Origin: a virus
IMG/VR virus record: IMGVR_UViG_3300030380_000444
Coordinates: 266 to 34,021 of that record
Length of the DNA stretch: 33,756 nucleotides
Strand: one strand, 5' to 3'
Below are positions 1 through 7,675 of this stretch, one piece after another (positions within the stretch are counted from its first letter, which is position 1; each line of letters starts with the position of its first letter). A program made the translations under genes and the position numbers. Below the pieces are notes generated by a model. It had not been told where the DNA came from, ran no database searches, and saw only the letters and a list, made by a program, of their open reading frames with translations.

Positions 1-291
1 AATACTAAATCTGCTTTGGCCCAGGCAAAAAAAAGAGGAGTTGTTTTAGGTAATACTAAAAACTTAAAACAAGCTGCAAAAAAAGGTAATGATAAAAAGA
101 AATTGTTAGCTAATGAAAAAGCAAAATTAATTAACAACATAGTTATTGAACTTAAAAAGTATGGAGTAACTACATTATCTGAAATAGCTAAAGCTCTAAA
201 TGCAAGAGGAATTCCTACAGTTAGAAATGGTGTGTGGCATCCATCAACTGTAAAGAATTATATGGACAGATGTTCTTCAAATGTTCATTAG
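1..291 (+). CDS. Serine recombinase, C-terminal part (5' end cut by window)
   Basis: This is the C-terminal part of a small resolvase/invertase-type serine recombinase. The frame is open from base 1 and the first residues read NTKSALAQAKKRGVVLG, matching the family's E-helix tail (usually RTKAALAAAKARGVKLG). A helix-turn-helix DNA-binding domain follows at about codons 45-95, with the typical pattern IAKALNARGIPT...W.PSTVKNY. The matching N-terminal catalytic domain lies at the other end of the window (33419-33756). No start codon belongs here; the TTG at 16 is internal. Together the parts would make about 220 residues, a resolvase-sized enzyme and not a large serine integrase. It leads the rightward unit. 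Confidence 0.88.
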   Translation, partial: NTKSALAQAKKRGVVLGNTKNLKQAAKKGNDKKKLLANEKAKLINNIVIELKKYGVTTLSEIAKALNARGIPTVRNGVWHPSTVKNYMDRCSSNVH

Positions 292-364
292 AAATATAAA
301 CAATAAGTGTCTAAAAGATAAACTATACAAGGTCATTTGGACACCAATTAACAAAGGAGTAAAA

Positions 365-523
365 ATGATAGAGTTAATAAAAAAGTATAAAGAACAAATT
401 ACGTTTGTTGCAGAATGTGTAACTTTTATTTTATTTTTAATAGCAATGTACTTTGCTGTCTTAGTAATGTGTGCGTTGAGTGATAACTGTGCATCCTACT
501 ATGGAATGATGGGAGGTCTGTAA
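365..523 (+). CDS. Small single-pass membrane protein, unknown
   Basis: This encodes a 52-residue protein with one strong membrane segment at about residues 13-37 and a short tail with two cysteines. I chose the ATG at 365 because AGGAGT at 355-360 sits just upstream; the in-frame ATG at 281 would overlap the recombinase and has no such site. The stop overlaps the next gene's start by one base (TAATG), so the two are probably translationally coupled. I do not recognise the family. Placement between a recombinase and an exonuclease does not reveal its role; a small early membrane effector is one possibility. Confidence 0.6.
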   Translation: MIELIKKYKEQITFVAECVTFILFLIAMYFAVLVMCALSDNCASYYGMMGGL

Positions 524-1494
524 TGAAACTCACATCATATGCAAGAAGAGAAATAGGATCTAGTAGTCTACCAAGTGTAGTTTTAACTGAGAAAGGTTTT
601 ATAGGTTTCAACTCTCCGAATGAGGAGTTGGATAAAGCACAAGATGCTTTGCAAGGAAAGGAGGCTAAGAATGACTTAGCTAATAATCCTAAAGTGTTGG
701 CTGGTACAGTATTAGAACCGGCCATCTTTCAACTATTCCAAGATCAAATCAGAAGTATAGCTGGGGAACTCCCTCTTGAGTTTGGCATACCTAATGAGGC
801 TTACTTCCATGATGTTGATGGAGGAAAGATTGGTAGCAGCCTGGATGGTATTATAAATATCAAAGGTCTTTTAAACTTAACTGACTACTTAGGCACCTCC
901 CACAGCCTAAGTGGATTGGGTGTGGTTGAGATTAAAAATTATTCTGGTGCTGCTACTGATCCTGTATCTGAAATTTATAAGATGCAAGTTGAGGCTCAGA
1001 TGCTTACAACTAAATATCAGTATGCAATATTAGTAAGACTTTGTAGAGGCTGGGAGCTGCAATGGTTTGTATTTAAACCTAATAAAGAAATGCAAACTAA
1101 ACTTATAGATGCTGCAACAGAATTCTTTTACAGATTAGATGGTGTCATGGAAGGTAAAAACCTTTGGTACAAAATGGGATCTAGTAAAGAGGCATCTAAA
1201 TTTATTAAAGGTAATGGATCTAAAGAAGTTGTAGATCTATCAACTAACAATGAATTACCACAACTCATTGATGATTATCAAGCTGCTAAAAAAACTATCT
1301 CAGCTGGTAAGAAAATAGAGGATGAGGTTTCTATAAGGATCAAAGAAATATTAGGCGCTAATGAACTAGCTGTTTGTAATGGTTATGAAATAAAACATAC
1401 AACAACTAAGAGAGTTAAAACTAAAACCATCCAACTTAAAGATGAACCACCTACAGTATCCAGGAGGCTAACTCTAAAAGAAATAAATGGATGA
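523..1494 (+). CDS. YqaJ/lambda-exonuclease-like recombination nuclease
   Basis: This 323-residue protein is a likely 5'-3' double-strand DNA exonuclease of the PD-(D/E)XK superfamily (YqaJ viral recombinase). Visible motifs are GTVLEP at 61-66 (candidate E65), GSSLDG at 104-109 (candidate catalytic D108), VVEIKN at 134-139 (E136 and K138, the ExK element), and Q155-VEAQ as the motif that follows in lambda Exo relatives. Residues 210-323 form a charged, probably helical C-terminal extension. It would resect DNA ends to produce single strands for the ERF annealing protein encoded at 1713, the classic two-component phage recombination pair. It starts inside the previous stop codon and overlaps the next gene by 8 nt. 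Confidence 0.85.
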   Translation: MKLTSYARREIGSSSLPSVVLTEKGFIGFNSPNEELDKAQDALQGKEAKNDLANNPKVLAGTVLEPAIFQLFQDQIRSIAGELPLEFGIPNEAYFHDVDGGKIGSSLDGIINIKGLLNLTDYLGTSHSLSGLGVVEIKNYSGAATDPVSEIYKMQVEAQMLTTKYQYAILVRLCRGWELQWFVFKPNKEMQTKLIDAATEFFYRLDGVMEGKNLWYKMGSSKEASKFIKGNGSKEVVDLSTNNELPQLIDDYQAAKKTISAGKKIEDEVSIRIKEILGANELAVCNGYEIKHTTTKRVKTKTIQLKDEPPTVSRRLTLKEING

Positions 1495-1753
1495 TCCAAA
1501 AACAATATTTCAAATCAATGCATATGTACTTGCTAAAAAAGAGGCAGCCAGGCTGTTTAGAAATAAGATATTCGATAAGACCGGCCTGGACCTCGAGCAA
1601 GAATTTTATGAAGAGATCGTTGACTACGTTGCAATGGCAGCTGTTGAAGGTCTTAAAATACAACATGAAATATTTACAATTAACGTAATAAAAACAGGAG
1701 GAAACCAAACTCATGAACCAGGAGAAGAAGATGATGACGAAACAAAACACTAA
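1487..1753 (+). CDS. Hypothetical protein between exonuclease and ERF
   Basis: This encodes 88 residues. The N-terminal two thirds look helical (AYVLAKKEAARLF, LEQEFYEEIVDYVAMAA) and the tail is acidic (EPGEEDDDET). It overlaps the exonuclease by 8 nt and the ERF gene by about 40 nt. That dense packing and the sensible amphipathic composition support a real gene. The competing reading frame from 1491 has no such composition and was discarded. I do not recognise a family; a recombination accessory role is only suggested by position. Confidence 0.6.
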   Translation: MDDPKTIFQINAYVLAKKEAARLFRNKIFDKTGLDLEQEFYEEIVDYVAMAAVEGLKIQHEIFTINVIKTGGNQTHEPGEEDDDETKH

Positions 1754-2390
1754 AAATATAAAAGATGCATTAAGTAAATTTCAAGAAGAGGCTAACGTAG
1801 CTAAGAAGGATAAGAAAAATCCTTACTTCAAATCTACTTATGCTGGATTAGAAGATGTAATTGCAGCTGCTAATCAAGGGGCCAAGTATGGTTTATCTTT
1901 TACACAAACTATTGATTATGAAAAACAACTCATTGATGGTGTGATTGATACTACAATGTATGTAACTACTGTACTCATGCATAATGAAAGTGATGAGGTA
2001 ATTAAATCTAGATATTTAATTGTACCAAAAAATAATAATTATGCAGATAGCCAGGCTCTTGGATCGGCTATAACCTATGCTAAGAGATACTCTCTCCAGG
2101 CTATCTATGGATTACCTAGTGAGGATGATGATGGCAATGCTACGCAAGTAGATAAATCTAAAGTTGATGATCTTATCAAATGGAAAGAGTACGCAAGAAC
2201 TCAAGTAAGAGGGATGCAAGGTATAGCAAAAGATAAAGACATGGATAAAGAAAAGAAATTAGCCATGCTTGAGGAGCAAGAAAGCAATCAATTAAACTCC
2301 TGGAATAATCTTAAAGTAGTTGATGAGGCTACCTATGATTTGATGATGAAACAATTTGCGAAAATTAAAAAGGAGTTAGTCAATGTCTAA
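1713..2390 (+). CDS. erf: ERF-family single-strand DNA annealing protein
   Basis: This 225-residue protein of the ERF superfamily anneals complementary single strands in phage homologous recombination. Diagnostic motifs are NPYFKSTYAGLEDV at 36-49, GSAITYAKRYSL at 117-128 and the acidic EDDDGN at 137-142, in the family's usual order. The C-terminal third (150-225) is a charged helical tail. Two starts are possible: ATG at 1713 (AGGAGG at 1696-1701, 11 nt upstream) and ATG at 1731 (GGAG at 1721-1724, 6 nt upstream). The domain is intact with either. It sits after the YqaJ-like nuclease, its expected partner. Confidence 0.88.
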   Translation: MNQEKKMMTKQNTKNIKDALSKFQEEANVAKKDKKNPYFKSTYAGLEDVIAAANQGAKYGLSFTQTIDYEKQLIDGVIDTTMYVTTVLMHNESDEVIKSRYLIVPKNNNYADSQALGSAITYAKRYSLQAIYGLPSEDDDGNATQVDKSKVDDLIKWKEYARTQVRGMQGIAKDKDMDKEKKLAMLEEQESNQLNSWNNLKVVDEATYDLMMKQFAKIKKELVNV

Positions 2391-2598
2391 TCTTATGATT
2401 ACAAAGAAACAACTTAAACTTTTTAAATTTATAAAAGGTTATGTAGAAAAGGAAGAGGTACCTCCAACTGTGAGAGAGTGTGCATCACATATGGAGTGTG
2501 TTCATTCTAATGTACATCGTATGCTGCGTTTACTTGAGAGAGATAATCTTATTAAAGTATATCCAGCTAAACCTAGAGGTATAGAAATATTACAATGA
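2383..2598 (+). CDS. Stand-alone LexA-type winged-helix protein
   Basis: This 71-residue protein matches the N-terminal DNA-binding domain of LexA. It has TKKQLKLFKFIKGYVEKE then PPTVRE (27-32), the helix-turn-helix with SNVHRMLRLLERDNLI, and a closing RGIEI strand. The S24 autocleavage domain that normally follows in LexA (about 130 residues with the Ser-Lys dyad) is absent, and the stop codon follows the wing directly. It could occupy host or phage LexA-like operators but could not be inactivated by RecA-stimulated self-cleavage. It overlaps ERF by 8 nt and the next gene by 4 nt, so it is part of the recombination operon. The target is unknown. Confidence 0.78.
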   Translation: MSNLMITKKQLKLFKFIKGYVEKEEVPPTVRECASHMECVHSNVHRMLRLLERDNLIKVYPAKPRGIEILQ

Positions 2599-2891
2599 AG
2601 ATCTTTAAGAGTAGGTTCAGTAAAGAATTTATAAAAGGTTTGATTGAGGCATTCAATGGAACTGAAGATGTTATTGTTCTAACTATACCAGAGCAAGACG
2701 AACCTCATGTTGATCAGTATCAAAAATTTTATACAGCTGGTTCAGCAGAGCTTTCTAAAATAGAACACAATCCATTGTTTCCACAAAATGTAGAAGTAAG
2801 ACCTTATGAAGAGTTATGGATTGATACACACAGAGATAAGATCGAACATCTTTTGTTAAAAAAACTAAAAGAAGATCCGAGTGGCAACTAA
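2595..2891 (+). CDS. Hypothetical protein
   Basis: This encodes 98 residues with no recognised family. The start codon overlaps the stop of the LexA-like gene (ATGA), so coupled translation is likely. The sequence has an N-terminal helical part (FSKEFIKGLIEAF), two probable strands (DVIVLTIP, NVEVRPYEEL) and a charged C-terminal helix (DKIEHLLLKKLKED). No signal peptide or membrane segment is visible. It is soluble and probably early-expressed. Confidence 0.6.
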   Translation: MKIFKSRFSKEFIKGLIEAFNGTEDVIVLTIPEQDEPHVDQYQKFYTAGSAELSKIEHNPLFPQNVEVRPYEELWIDTHRDKIEHLLLKKLKEDPSGN

Positions 2892-2897
2892 ATAATT

Positions 2898-3146
2898 GTG
2901 AAACTTTTTGTTTTAATTTTATACCTGGGTGTTGGATCTGAATTGTACATGATGCATCCTGTCCAGGTTACAGAAGAGCAATGCAATGATCCACATGAAC
3001 AAAATTTATTTGAACATCGAGTAATAAAAGATGGTGATGCAGAGCTAGATAGATTTTTTTATTATGATTATGTAGTCTTTGGCAGCTATTGTGCTGGATT
3101 AATAGGCTCAGTAGAGAACATACCGAACACTTTAGCTTTAAATTGA
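2898..3146 (+). CDS. Hypothetical protein with signal-like N-terminus, GTG start
   Basis: This 82-residue protein starts at GTG, 6 nt after the previous stop. The N-terminus MKLFVLILYLGVGSELYM resembles a short signal or anchor sequence. The mature part carries two cysteines (EEQCNDP and SYCAGL) and could be disulfide-bonded in the periplasm. It is the last gene of the rightward unit; the next gene is convergent. The start is uncertain because no ATG precedes the hydrophobic stretch. Family unknown. Confidence 0.5.
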   Translation: MKLFVLILYLGVGSELYMMHPVQVTEEQCNDPHEQNLFEHRVIKDGDAELDRFFYYDYVVFGSYCAGLIGSVENIPNTLALN

Positions 3147-3196
3147 ATATAAAGCCTATACAGAGGGTTTAGTATTTATACATCCAATCACACAGG

Positions 3197-3460
3197 CTAC
3201 CCCTTTAAACTTAATCTGTGAGCCTCTCTGATGGCCTTTTGACTTCGTTTATCGAAAACTTCTATCGGATAACAGTTTCTATCCCCAAATCCGAACTCAT
3301 TGTTTTTTGTTTGATAAGATGCAAACGTTCTTACATATTCTCTACCATCATCCACAAAGATGTCATAGACATATGCCTCTGTAATTATTTCACCTACAAT
3401 ATCTAACCAGGTTAATTTCTTAAAAAAATATTTTGTATTATTTATGGTAACTGATTTCAT
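3197..3460 (-). CDS. Hypothetical protein, last gene of the leftward unit
   Basis: This encodes 87 residues whose ATG directly abuts the stop of the phosphoesterase gene (3461). The composition alternates strands with charged turns (SVTINNTKYFFKKL, AYVYDIFVDDGREYVRTFASY) and looks like a small beta-rich soluble protein. No signal peptide, membrane segment or known motif is visible. It follows the lysis cassette and phosphoesterase and faces the end of the rightward unit. Confidence 0.6.
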   Translation of the reverse strand: MKSVTINNTKYFFKKLTWLDIVGEIITEAYVYDIFVDDGREYVRTFASYQTKNNEFGFGDRNCYPIEVFDKRSQKAIREAHRLSLKG

Positions 3461-4171
3461 CTAGACAATCTTACCATCCCATCTGTTATCTTTATTTAAT
3501 CTCATGATGTATAGTTTAGGTTGACCATTAATGACAGCTCCTGTTCCAATAACAAATCTCATTTTAAAATTACGAGCATACTCAAATGCTAATGAAGATT
3601 GTTTTGTTAAGCAACCAACTTGCATAGACCATATTAATGAAGAGGGATTACTAAAATATTGTATGTTCATCTTGCTGTGGAAGTGGCCCTGGATTGTGTG
3701 AAGGCCATATTGCATAGCAAGTTTTAATCCATCAGCTGCCATACCATGTGTAGCAAATGCTTTAGTACCATCTGATAATGGGATTGTGATATCATCTACC
3801 CATTCCCATCCTGGTCCTACTTCTAAAAAACTATTATAAGATTTTAAATAAGCTCTTGGCATCCCATGTTTCAATGCTCTTCTATAGATTAATGATGAGT
3901 GATTAGAATGCAGTAGTGTCATTTCTGGAAAAATTTTTTCTAATTTATGTAGTTTCTTTTTAGTAGCAATAAGCTCATCACCAGCTGACATAAGATCTGG
4001 ATCACTATCATGCATTGACAGGGCATGGGCATCTGCCTCGTCACCAGCTCCCAGCACAAAGTCCGGCTTAATTTTTTTCTTTAATGCTTTTAAAAATGCA
4101 AACGCATCTGGGTGTTCCCAAGGACAATGGAGATCTGAAATAACGAGAACACGAGAATAACCTTTAGCCAT
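3461..4171 (-). CDS. Calcineurin-like metallophosphoesterase
   Basis: This 236-residue protein carries the binuclear metal motifs of the calcineurin-like superfamily in order: SDLHCPWEH (D13, H15), GAGDEAD (D44), HSNHSS (N90, H91), THG (H142) and GHFHS (H163, H165). It probably hydrolyses a phosphomono- or diester; the substrate cannot be read from sequence. I chose the ATG at 4171 because the longer frame reaching 4249 would run 86 nt into the amidase gene, while 4171 overlaps its stop by only 8 nt and places the first metal motif near the N-terminus as usual. Its position just after the lysis genes suggests a late product. Confidence 0.82.
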   Translation of the reverse strand: MAKGYSRVLVISDLHCPWEHPDAFAFLKALKKKIKPDFVLGAGDEADAHALSMHDSDPDLMSAGDELIATKKKLHKLEKIFPEMTLLHSNHSSLIYRRALKHGMPRAYLKSYNSFLEVGPGWEWVDDITIPLSDGTKAFATHGMAADGLKLAMQYGLHTIQGHFHSKMNIQYFSNPSSLIWSMQVGCLTKQSSLAFEYARNFKMRFVIGTGAVINGQPKLYIMRLNKDNRWDGKIV

Positions 4172-4577
4172 AAAATTCTTCTTGGACCCATTCTTTAACA
4201 TTGAACCCAGGGCAATGTGGTTTTTTAGGTTCAACATCAGAGTGTCCAATAATTTCTAAATCATCGTACATACTGTTAAGAGTGTTTATTAAATTATGTA
4301 ATCCAAAAAATTGATCTTCTGTAAAATTATCACCTCTACCCACTAGGCATATGCCTACTGAATTAGAATTGACAGCTCTTGCATGAGCAGCTTGTACCTT
4401 AACATCTCTGCCTGGTTCTATCTTACCATCTCTTTTAATAATATAATGATAACCAACATCATCCCAGCCTCTCTCTTCAACATGCCACTTACGAATTGTT
4501 TCTACACCAATGTCCATATCAGCTGGAGTATCAGCACAATGTATTACAATGTATTTAGTTTCTTTTCTTTCTATCAT
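4164..4577 (-). CDS. N-acetylmuramoyl-L-alanine amidase (endolysin, T7 lysozyme-like)
   Basis: This is a 137-residue amidase_2 family zinc enzyme that cuts the amide bond between muramic acid and L-alanine in peptidoglycan. It is close in length and order to T7 gp3.5: IVIHCADT (zinc ligand H13), WDDVGYHYIIKRDG (catalytic Y43), GRDV...AHA, SVGICLVG, GHSDVEPKK (zinc ligand H112) and HCPGF (zinc ligand C122). There is no signal peptide, so release to the periplasm should depend on the holin at 5214. In T7 the homologue also inhibits the phage RNA polymerase; no such polymerase is encoded here, so only the lytic role is expected. It overlaps its upstream neighbour by ATGA. Confidence 0.93.
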   Translation of the reverse strand: MIERKETKYIVIHCADTPADMDIGVETIRKWHVEERGWDDVGYHYIIKRDGKIEPGRDVKVQAAHARAVNSNSVGICLVGRGDNFTEDQFFGLHNLINTLNSMYDDLEIIGHSDVEPKKPHCPGFNVKEWVQEEFYG

Positions 4578-4822
4578 TTTACTTCCCTTATTATTTTGTT
4601 GATATGTAAAGATTTATCTACTTCTAATATTTCTAATTCTACTTCAGCCTGGATACATTTAAATGTAAGTTTACCATTGGTGTTGCGAGTAGCCTCTCTT
4701 CGTAATTTCATACAACTAGATAGATTGTCGGTGTACATAAACTCTTCTGATGTCCTCCAATCACTAGGATCTCCTTGAGAGTTAAACATTAACAATGCAA
4801 ATACTATAGCTATGCTAGTCAT
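4574..4822 (-). CDS. Small exported hypothetical protein of the lysis cassette
   Basis: This encodes 82 residues. The N-terminus MTSIAIVFALLMFNSQGD resembles a signal peptide or anchor, and the mature part holds two cysteines (SCMKLRRE, FKCIQAE). I chose ATG 4822, which overlaps the upstream stop (TGATG), over the TTG one codon earlier. It lies between a coiled-coil membrane protein and the amidase, where an outer-membrane spanin subunit or lysis accessory would be expected. No lipobox cysteine follows the hydrophobic stretch, so I do not call it an o-spanin. Confidence 0.55.
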   Translation of the reverse strand: MTSIAIVFALLMFNSQGDPSDWRTSEEFMYTDNLSSCMKLRREATRNTNGKLTFKCIQAEVELEILEVDKSLHINKIIREVK

Positions 4823-5217
4823 CAATGTGTTCCATTTCTAAGTTTATCAATTATTATTTCTGACTTCTCTAATCTGTCCTCTAAGAACTCTACCTTTAGT
4901 CTAAGTTTATTTATCTCTGGCATTTCTTCCTCTACACTTTCCTTTAGTTTCTCCTGGTTGCTGCTGATAAATTCTACCAACATGAACAACTCATTTATTT
5001 GTGGAGATACCATGTTGCCTTTTGGTACACCCACAATAAACTCATTAGCTTTCTGTAAATCATTGAGCATTAATTTTTGTTCTGTTTCAATTATGTTTAA
5101 TCTTTCAACAACAGTAAATGCGAACCAGGCTCCGACCAGACATGCCGATACTATAGATAAAAGGTTCTTCATAGGCATGGATACCGGTGTCTTATCTGAG
5201 AGATCTAATCGTTTCAC
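4822..5217 (-). CDS. Membrane-anchored coiled-coil protein, spanin-like
   Basis: This 131-residue protein has one membrane segment at about 18-37, then a long charged, probably coiled-coil region (40-125) rich in Glu, Lys and Leu. Short cytoplasmic N-terminus, single anchor and periplasmic coiled coil resemble Rz-type inner-membrane spanins, and the gene lies between holin and amidase. The start is a GTG at 5217 that overlaps the holin stop; internal ATGs at codons 14 and 16 would still keep the anchor. The assignment rests on topology and position, not on a sequence motif. Confidence 0.55.
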   Translation of the reverse strand: MKRLDLSDKTPVSMPMKNLLSIVSACLVGAWFAFTVVERLNIIETEQKLMLNDLQKANEFIVGVPKGNMVSPQINELFMLVEFISSNQEKLKESVEEEMPEINKLRLKVEFLEDRLEKSEIIIDKLRNGTH

Positions 5218-5627
5218 TTTTTGTCGCTAATTTTTTTTAACTTGTCGAAGGATCTGGCCCCAGTCAATCCTAGGAGGCTAAATAAAACAGTCATGAGAGT
5301 AGAACTATCCAGGGTAGGTAGGTCTATTGTTGTACCTCTCATAGCACAGATCCAATTTGTAATTGGTATAACTAAGAACTGGAACATGAAAGCAAACACA
5401 CACACCCATGCAAGACAGGGCCTCCACAATCGCTGTATCCAAGACAAAGCTCCGGTAGCCTGGGCATCAGCTCTATTTATTTTTGCTTGTTCCTTGTCTA
5501 CATCGACAAGAGCTTTCATTAATTCTTTTTCTAAATCTGCTTTATGTTTTGCAACTTTGTTTTTATCTGGAACTAGGTCCACAGCTTTATTTAATATAGG
5601 GAGTAGGGCAGACAATCCTTGTATCAT
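5214..5627 (-). CDS. Holin, 3TM gene-transfer-agent type
   Basis: This 137-residue protein resembles the 'holin of 3TMs' family found in gene transfer agents and marine phages. A charged helical N-terminal half (20-60) precedes WIQRLWRPCLAWVCVFAF, a motif typical of that family, leading into a membrane segment at about 71-94. A second segment lies at 111-126 (STLMTVLFSLLGL) before a basic tail. It would form inner-membrane holes that let the signal-less amidase reach peptidoglycan. It overlaps both neighbours by 4 nt. Confidence 0.75.
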   Translation of the reverse strand: MIQGLSALLPILNKAVDLVPDKNKVAKHKADLEKELMKALVDVDKEQAKINRADAQATGALSWIQRLWRPCLAWVCVFAFMFQFLVIPITNWICAMRGTTIDLPTLDSSTLMTVLFSLLGLTGARSFDKLKKISDKK

Positions 5628-5860
5628 ATTTGTTTTCCTTTCAATTTAATTAACTCATAATTAACACAATGAAATTGTAAACCTTGTCCTGGTTGTTTAT
5701 TTATTTCATCACGAAATTCGTCAGCTACTATGTAAGAAAATTCATTGCACGATTGATAGCTACTAAACTTTATGTCACTAGCAATTCTAACACATTGCAA
5801 ACTGTTAGGATCATTAACATGAGTTAATAAACATAAGGTTCCAACTAACATCCAATACAT
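5624..5860 (-). CDS. Small Cys-containing exported hypothetical protein
   Basis: This encodes 78 residues with a short hydrophobic N-terminus (MYWMLVGTLCLLT) and three further cysteines (LQCV, SCNEF, HCVN), suggesting a periplasmic disulfide-bonded protein. It overlaps the stop of the XhlA-like gene by one base (TAATG) and the holin start by 4 nt, so it is embedded in the lysis cassette. It has the same general design as the gene at 4574 (signal-like start plus cysteines), although I see no clear sequence similarity. Function unknown. Confidence 0.55.
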   Translation of the reverse strand: MYWMLVGTLCLLTHVNDPNSLQCVRIASDIKFSSYQSCNEFSYIVADEFRDEINKQPGQGLQFHCVNYELIKLKGKQI

Positions 5861-6081
5861 TAAATAATCTTTCCAATCTTTAAACCTCCAATTATTATAG
5901 AAATTATAGCTCCAATATAGAAGATCACTTTAAGACCACCTCGGCCCATAGCTACTTGCTGCTTTAATTCTACAATATCCTTAGTGTTTTGATCGAGATC
6001 TTTATGGATGTGATCTAACTTTTCGTTAATGTGTTTTAAGGTTACACTTTGTACTGTGGCTTTTTTTGAAACTCTTCCCAT
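5860..6081 (-). CDS. XhlA-like coiled-coil/tail-anchored membrane protein
   Basis: This 73-residue protein has an N-terminal coiled coil (about 14-45: HINEKLDHIHKDLDQNTKDI) and a C-terminal membrane segment (52-73: VIFYIGAIISIIIGGLKIG). That is the layout of haemolysin XhlA-type lysis accessories, which work with holin and amidase at the inner membrane. It opens the lysis cassette, 4 nt after the tail-protein gene. The call rests on topology and context. Confidence 0.6.
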   Translation of the reverse strand: MGRVSKKATVQSVTLKHINEKLDHIHKDLDQNTKDIVELKQQVAMGRGGLKVIFYIGAIISIIIGGLKIGKII

Positions 6082-6085
6082 AGTA

Positions 6086-7675
6086 TTAACTGAAAGAACC
6101 CCACTTACTTGTTAAATAACTTTCAACAGTTTGAACATCAGTATCGCTTAATTCAGTATCCCACAATATCCACTCTGCTGCTTTGACACTTGTTGATAAA
6201 TTACTCTCACCAACTCTTTGGCCCCACCATCCAGCTTGATCATCATTAGCTCCACTTGGCTCACTTGCTCCATGACTAAATTTAAATGCTACAGTTAAAT
6301 TACTACCGGTGCTACTAGCATTAGTATTATTGCCATTAACTCTTATGGTTGTACCATCAAGTGTGCTATTACTTCTTGCTACTAACATTCTTAATCCTGT
6401 TGTAGTAGACGCAACATTTATAGGGCTGTTGCCAGATAAACTAAATCTTCTATCTCTACCAAAACCATAAATCAGATCCACCTCACTACCATTACCCTGG
6501 CCACTCTCACCAAAACCCATGTATTGACCAGCTACGTTGTTACCGGTACCCATAAATTGTGTAAACTGGCTTGTAGTAGGATGGCTCATTACAAGAACCC
6601 AAGTGTAAGAATTAAATGTTGTGCCAACATTATCATAACCCCACATTCCACTTCCAGTACCTGGAATATTAATTAAAGTTTTACCAGAGATAGTTGATGT
6701 ATCTTGTGTTGGACTTACACCACTAGAAAATTTTCTAAATTGAACATTACTTCCATTCACTCTACTATTCCATTGTGTAACTGTACTTCCAGATAAAGTT
6801 TGTGTATTTGTTGCATTAGCATCAAACCACATTCTTAAACTATTTGATTGTATAGCACCTACAACATTATTACCTACAACATAGCTGAATGCTCTATCTG
6901 CTGTCTTACCATTTGCTGTTGCTCTTGCAGTAAATGAAATTGTTGTATCTGAACTTACATCTGTTGGATCTCCAGATATTGTGCCATCTGAATTTAAAGT
7001 TAAACCAGAACCGGAAACATTACTTCCTCCTGTTTCTGCAAACGTAACAGCATCACCATCTGGATCTGATGCAGCAATAGTAAAGTGTGTTCCAGTTGCA
7101 TCTTCTTCTACTGTTCCTAAACTACCAGCAGCAGTAGTGAATGCTGGAGAATTATCTACATTTATTTGATCAGCTAATAACCCAACATTATTAGAGTTTG
7201 TATTTGTAACTTGTATATCATAAGGTTCTTTAGCATTTGCGAAAGATGACTTTGCAATAACAGCTGTAATTGAAGTAGCTGAATTAACTGTTACTGAACT
7301 TGCTGTAATTTCTGATGCGTCATTAGCTATAAATTTTACAGTAGCTCCAGCAGTTGAAAAATTTGTACCGGTTATTGTAAAAGTTTCGTTACCACCAGCA
7401 GCACTTTCTACATTAGTAGGACTTACAGATGAAATAGTTGGTGATGGAGCTATCGTAACAAATGAACTTGCATCTCTACCTTCAAATAATCCTGTAGTAG
7501 TATTAAATCTCCATTGCCCTTGAGTAGAACCTCGTTGTGCTGTTGTACCACTAGCAATTTTTGTACCTTCAGTACCAGTATCGCTGATGTTTTCAAATGA
7601 CACATCAAGATTAGAACCAGCTATCTTGCCATTTGATGTCGATAATAATTTTGATAGATCCCTAGCTTTAGTCAT
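6086..7675 (-). CDS. Tail-associated adhesin with TIG/Ig-like and LamG-like domains
   Basis: This 529-residue virion surface protein has visible modules. A short N-terminal adaptor (1-75) contains the fibre-like TTAQRGSTQGQWRFNT. An IPT/TIG-type Ig domain lies at about 78-170 (PTISSVSPTNVES...ITGTNFS). A cadherin- or putative-Ig-like domain lies at about 175-265 (AASDPDGDAVTF, LNSDGTISGDPTD). The C-terminal concanavalin/LamG-like domain (about 285-529) runs from MWFDANATNTQTL and ends VESYLTSKWGSF, a hallmark of that class. It probably binds surface glycans as a second receptor-binding protein. It overlaps the preceding small tail gene by 8 nt. Confidence 0.7.
   Translation of the reverse strand: MTKARDLSKLLSTSNGKIAGSNLDVSFENISDTGTEGTKIASGTTAQRGSTQGQWRFNTTTGLFEGRDASSFVTIAPSPTISSVSPTNVESAAGGNETFTITGTNFSTAGATVKFIANDASEITASSVTVNSATSITAVIAKSSFANAKEPYDIQVTNTNSNNVGLLADQINVDNSPAFTTAAGSLGTVEEDATGTHFTIAASDPDGDAVTFAETGGSNVSGSGLTLNSDGTISGDPTDVSSDTTISFTARATANGKTADRAFSYVVGNNVVGAIQSNSLRMWFDANATNTQTLSGSTVTQWNSRVNGSNVQFRKFSSGVSPTQDTSTISGKTLINIPGTGSGMWGYDNVGTTFNSYTWVLVMSHPTTSQFTQFMGTGNNVAGQYMGFGESGQGNGSEVDLIYGFGRDRRFSLSGNSPINVASTTTGLRMLVARSNSTLDGTTIRVNGNNTNASSTGSNLTVAFKFSHGASEPSGANDDQAGWWGQRVGESNLSTSVKAAEWILWDTELSDTDVQTVESYLTSKWGSFS

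Noticed and set aside
426-725. Minus-strand frame opposite the small membrane protein and exonuclease
   Set aside because: It lies opposite well-supported plus-strand genes and has no family features or ribosome site that I can see.
1491-1688. Alternate plus frame inside the gene at 1487-1753
   Set aside because: It is the +1 shadow of the better-composed 88-residue frame and does not couple to the ERF gene.
3147-3196. Possible terminator between the convergent units (AGCCT...AGGCT)
   Set aside because: The stem has only five Watson-Crick pairs plus several G-U pairs around a loop of about 26 nt, and no clean U-tract follows, so I did not annotate it.
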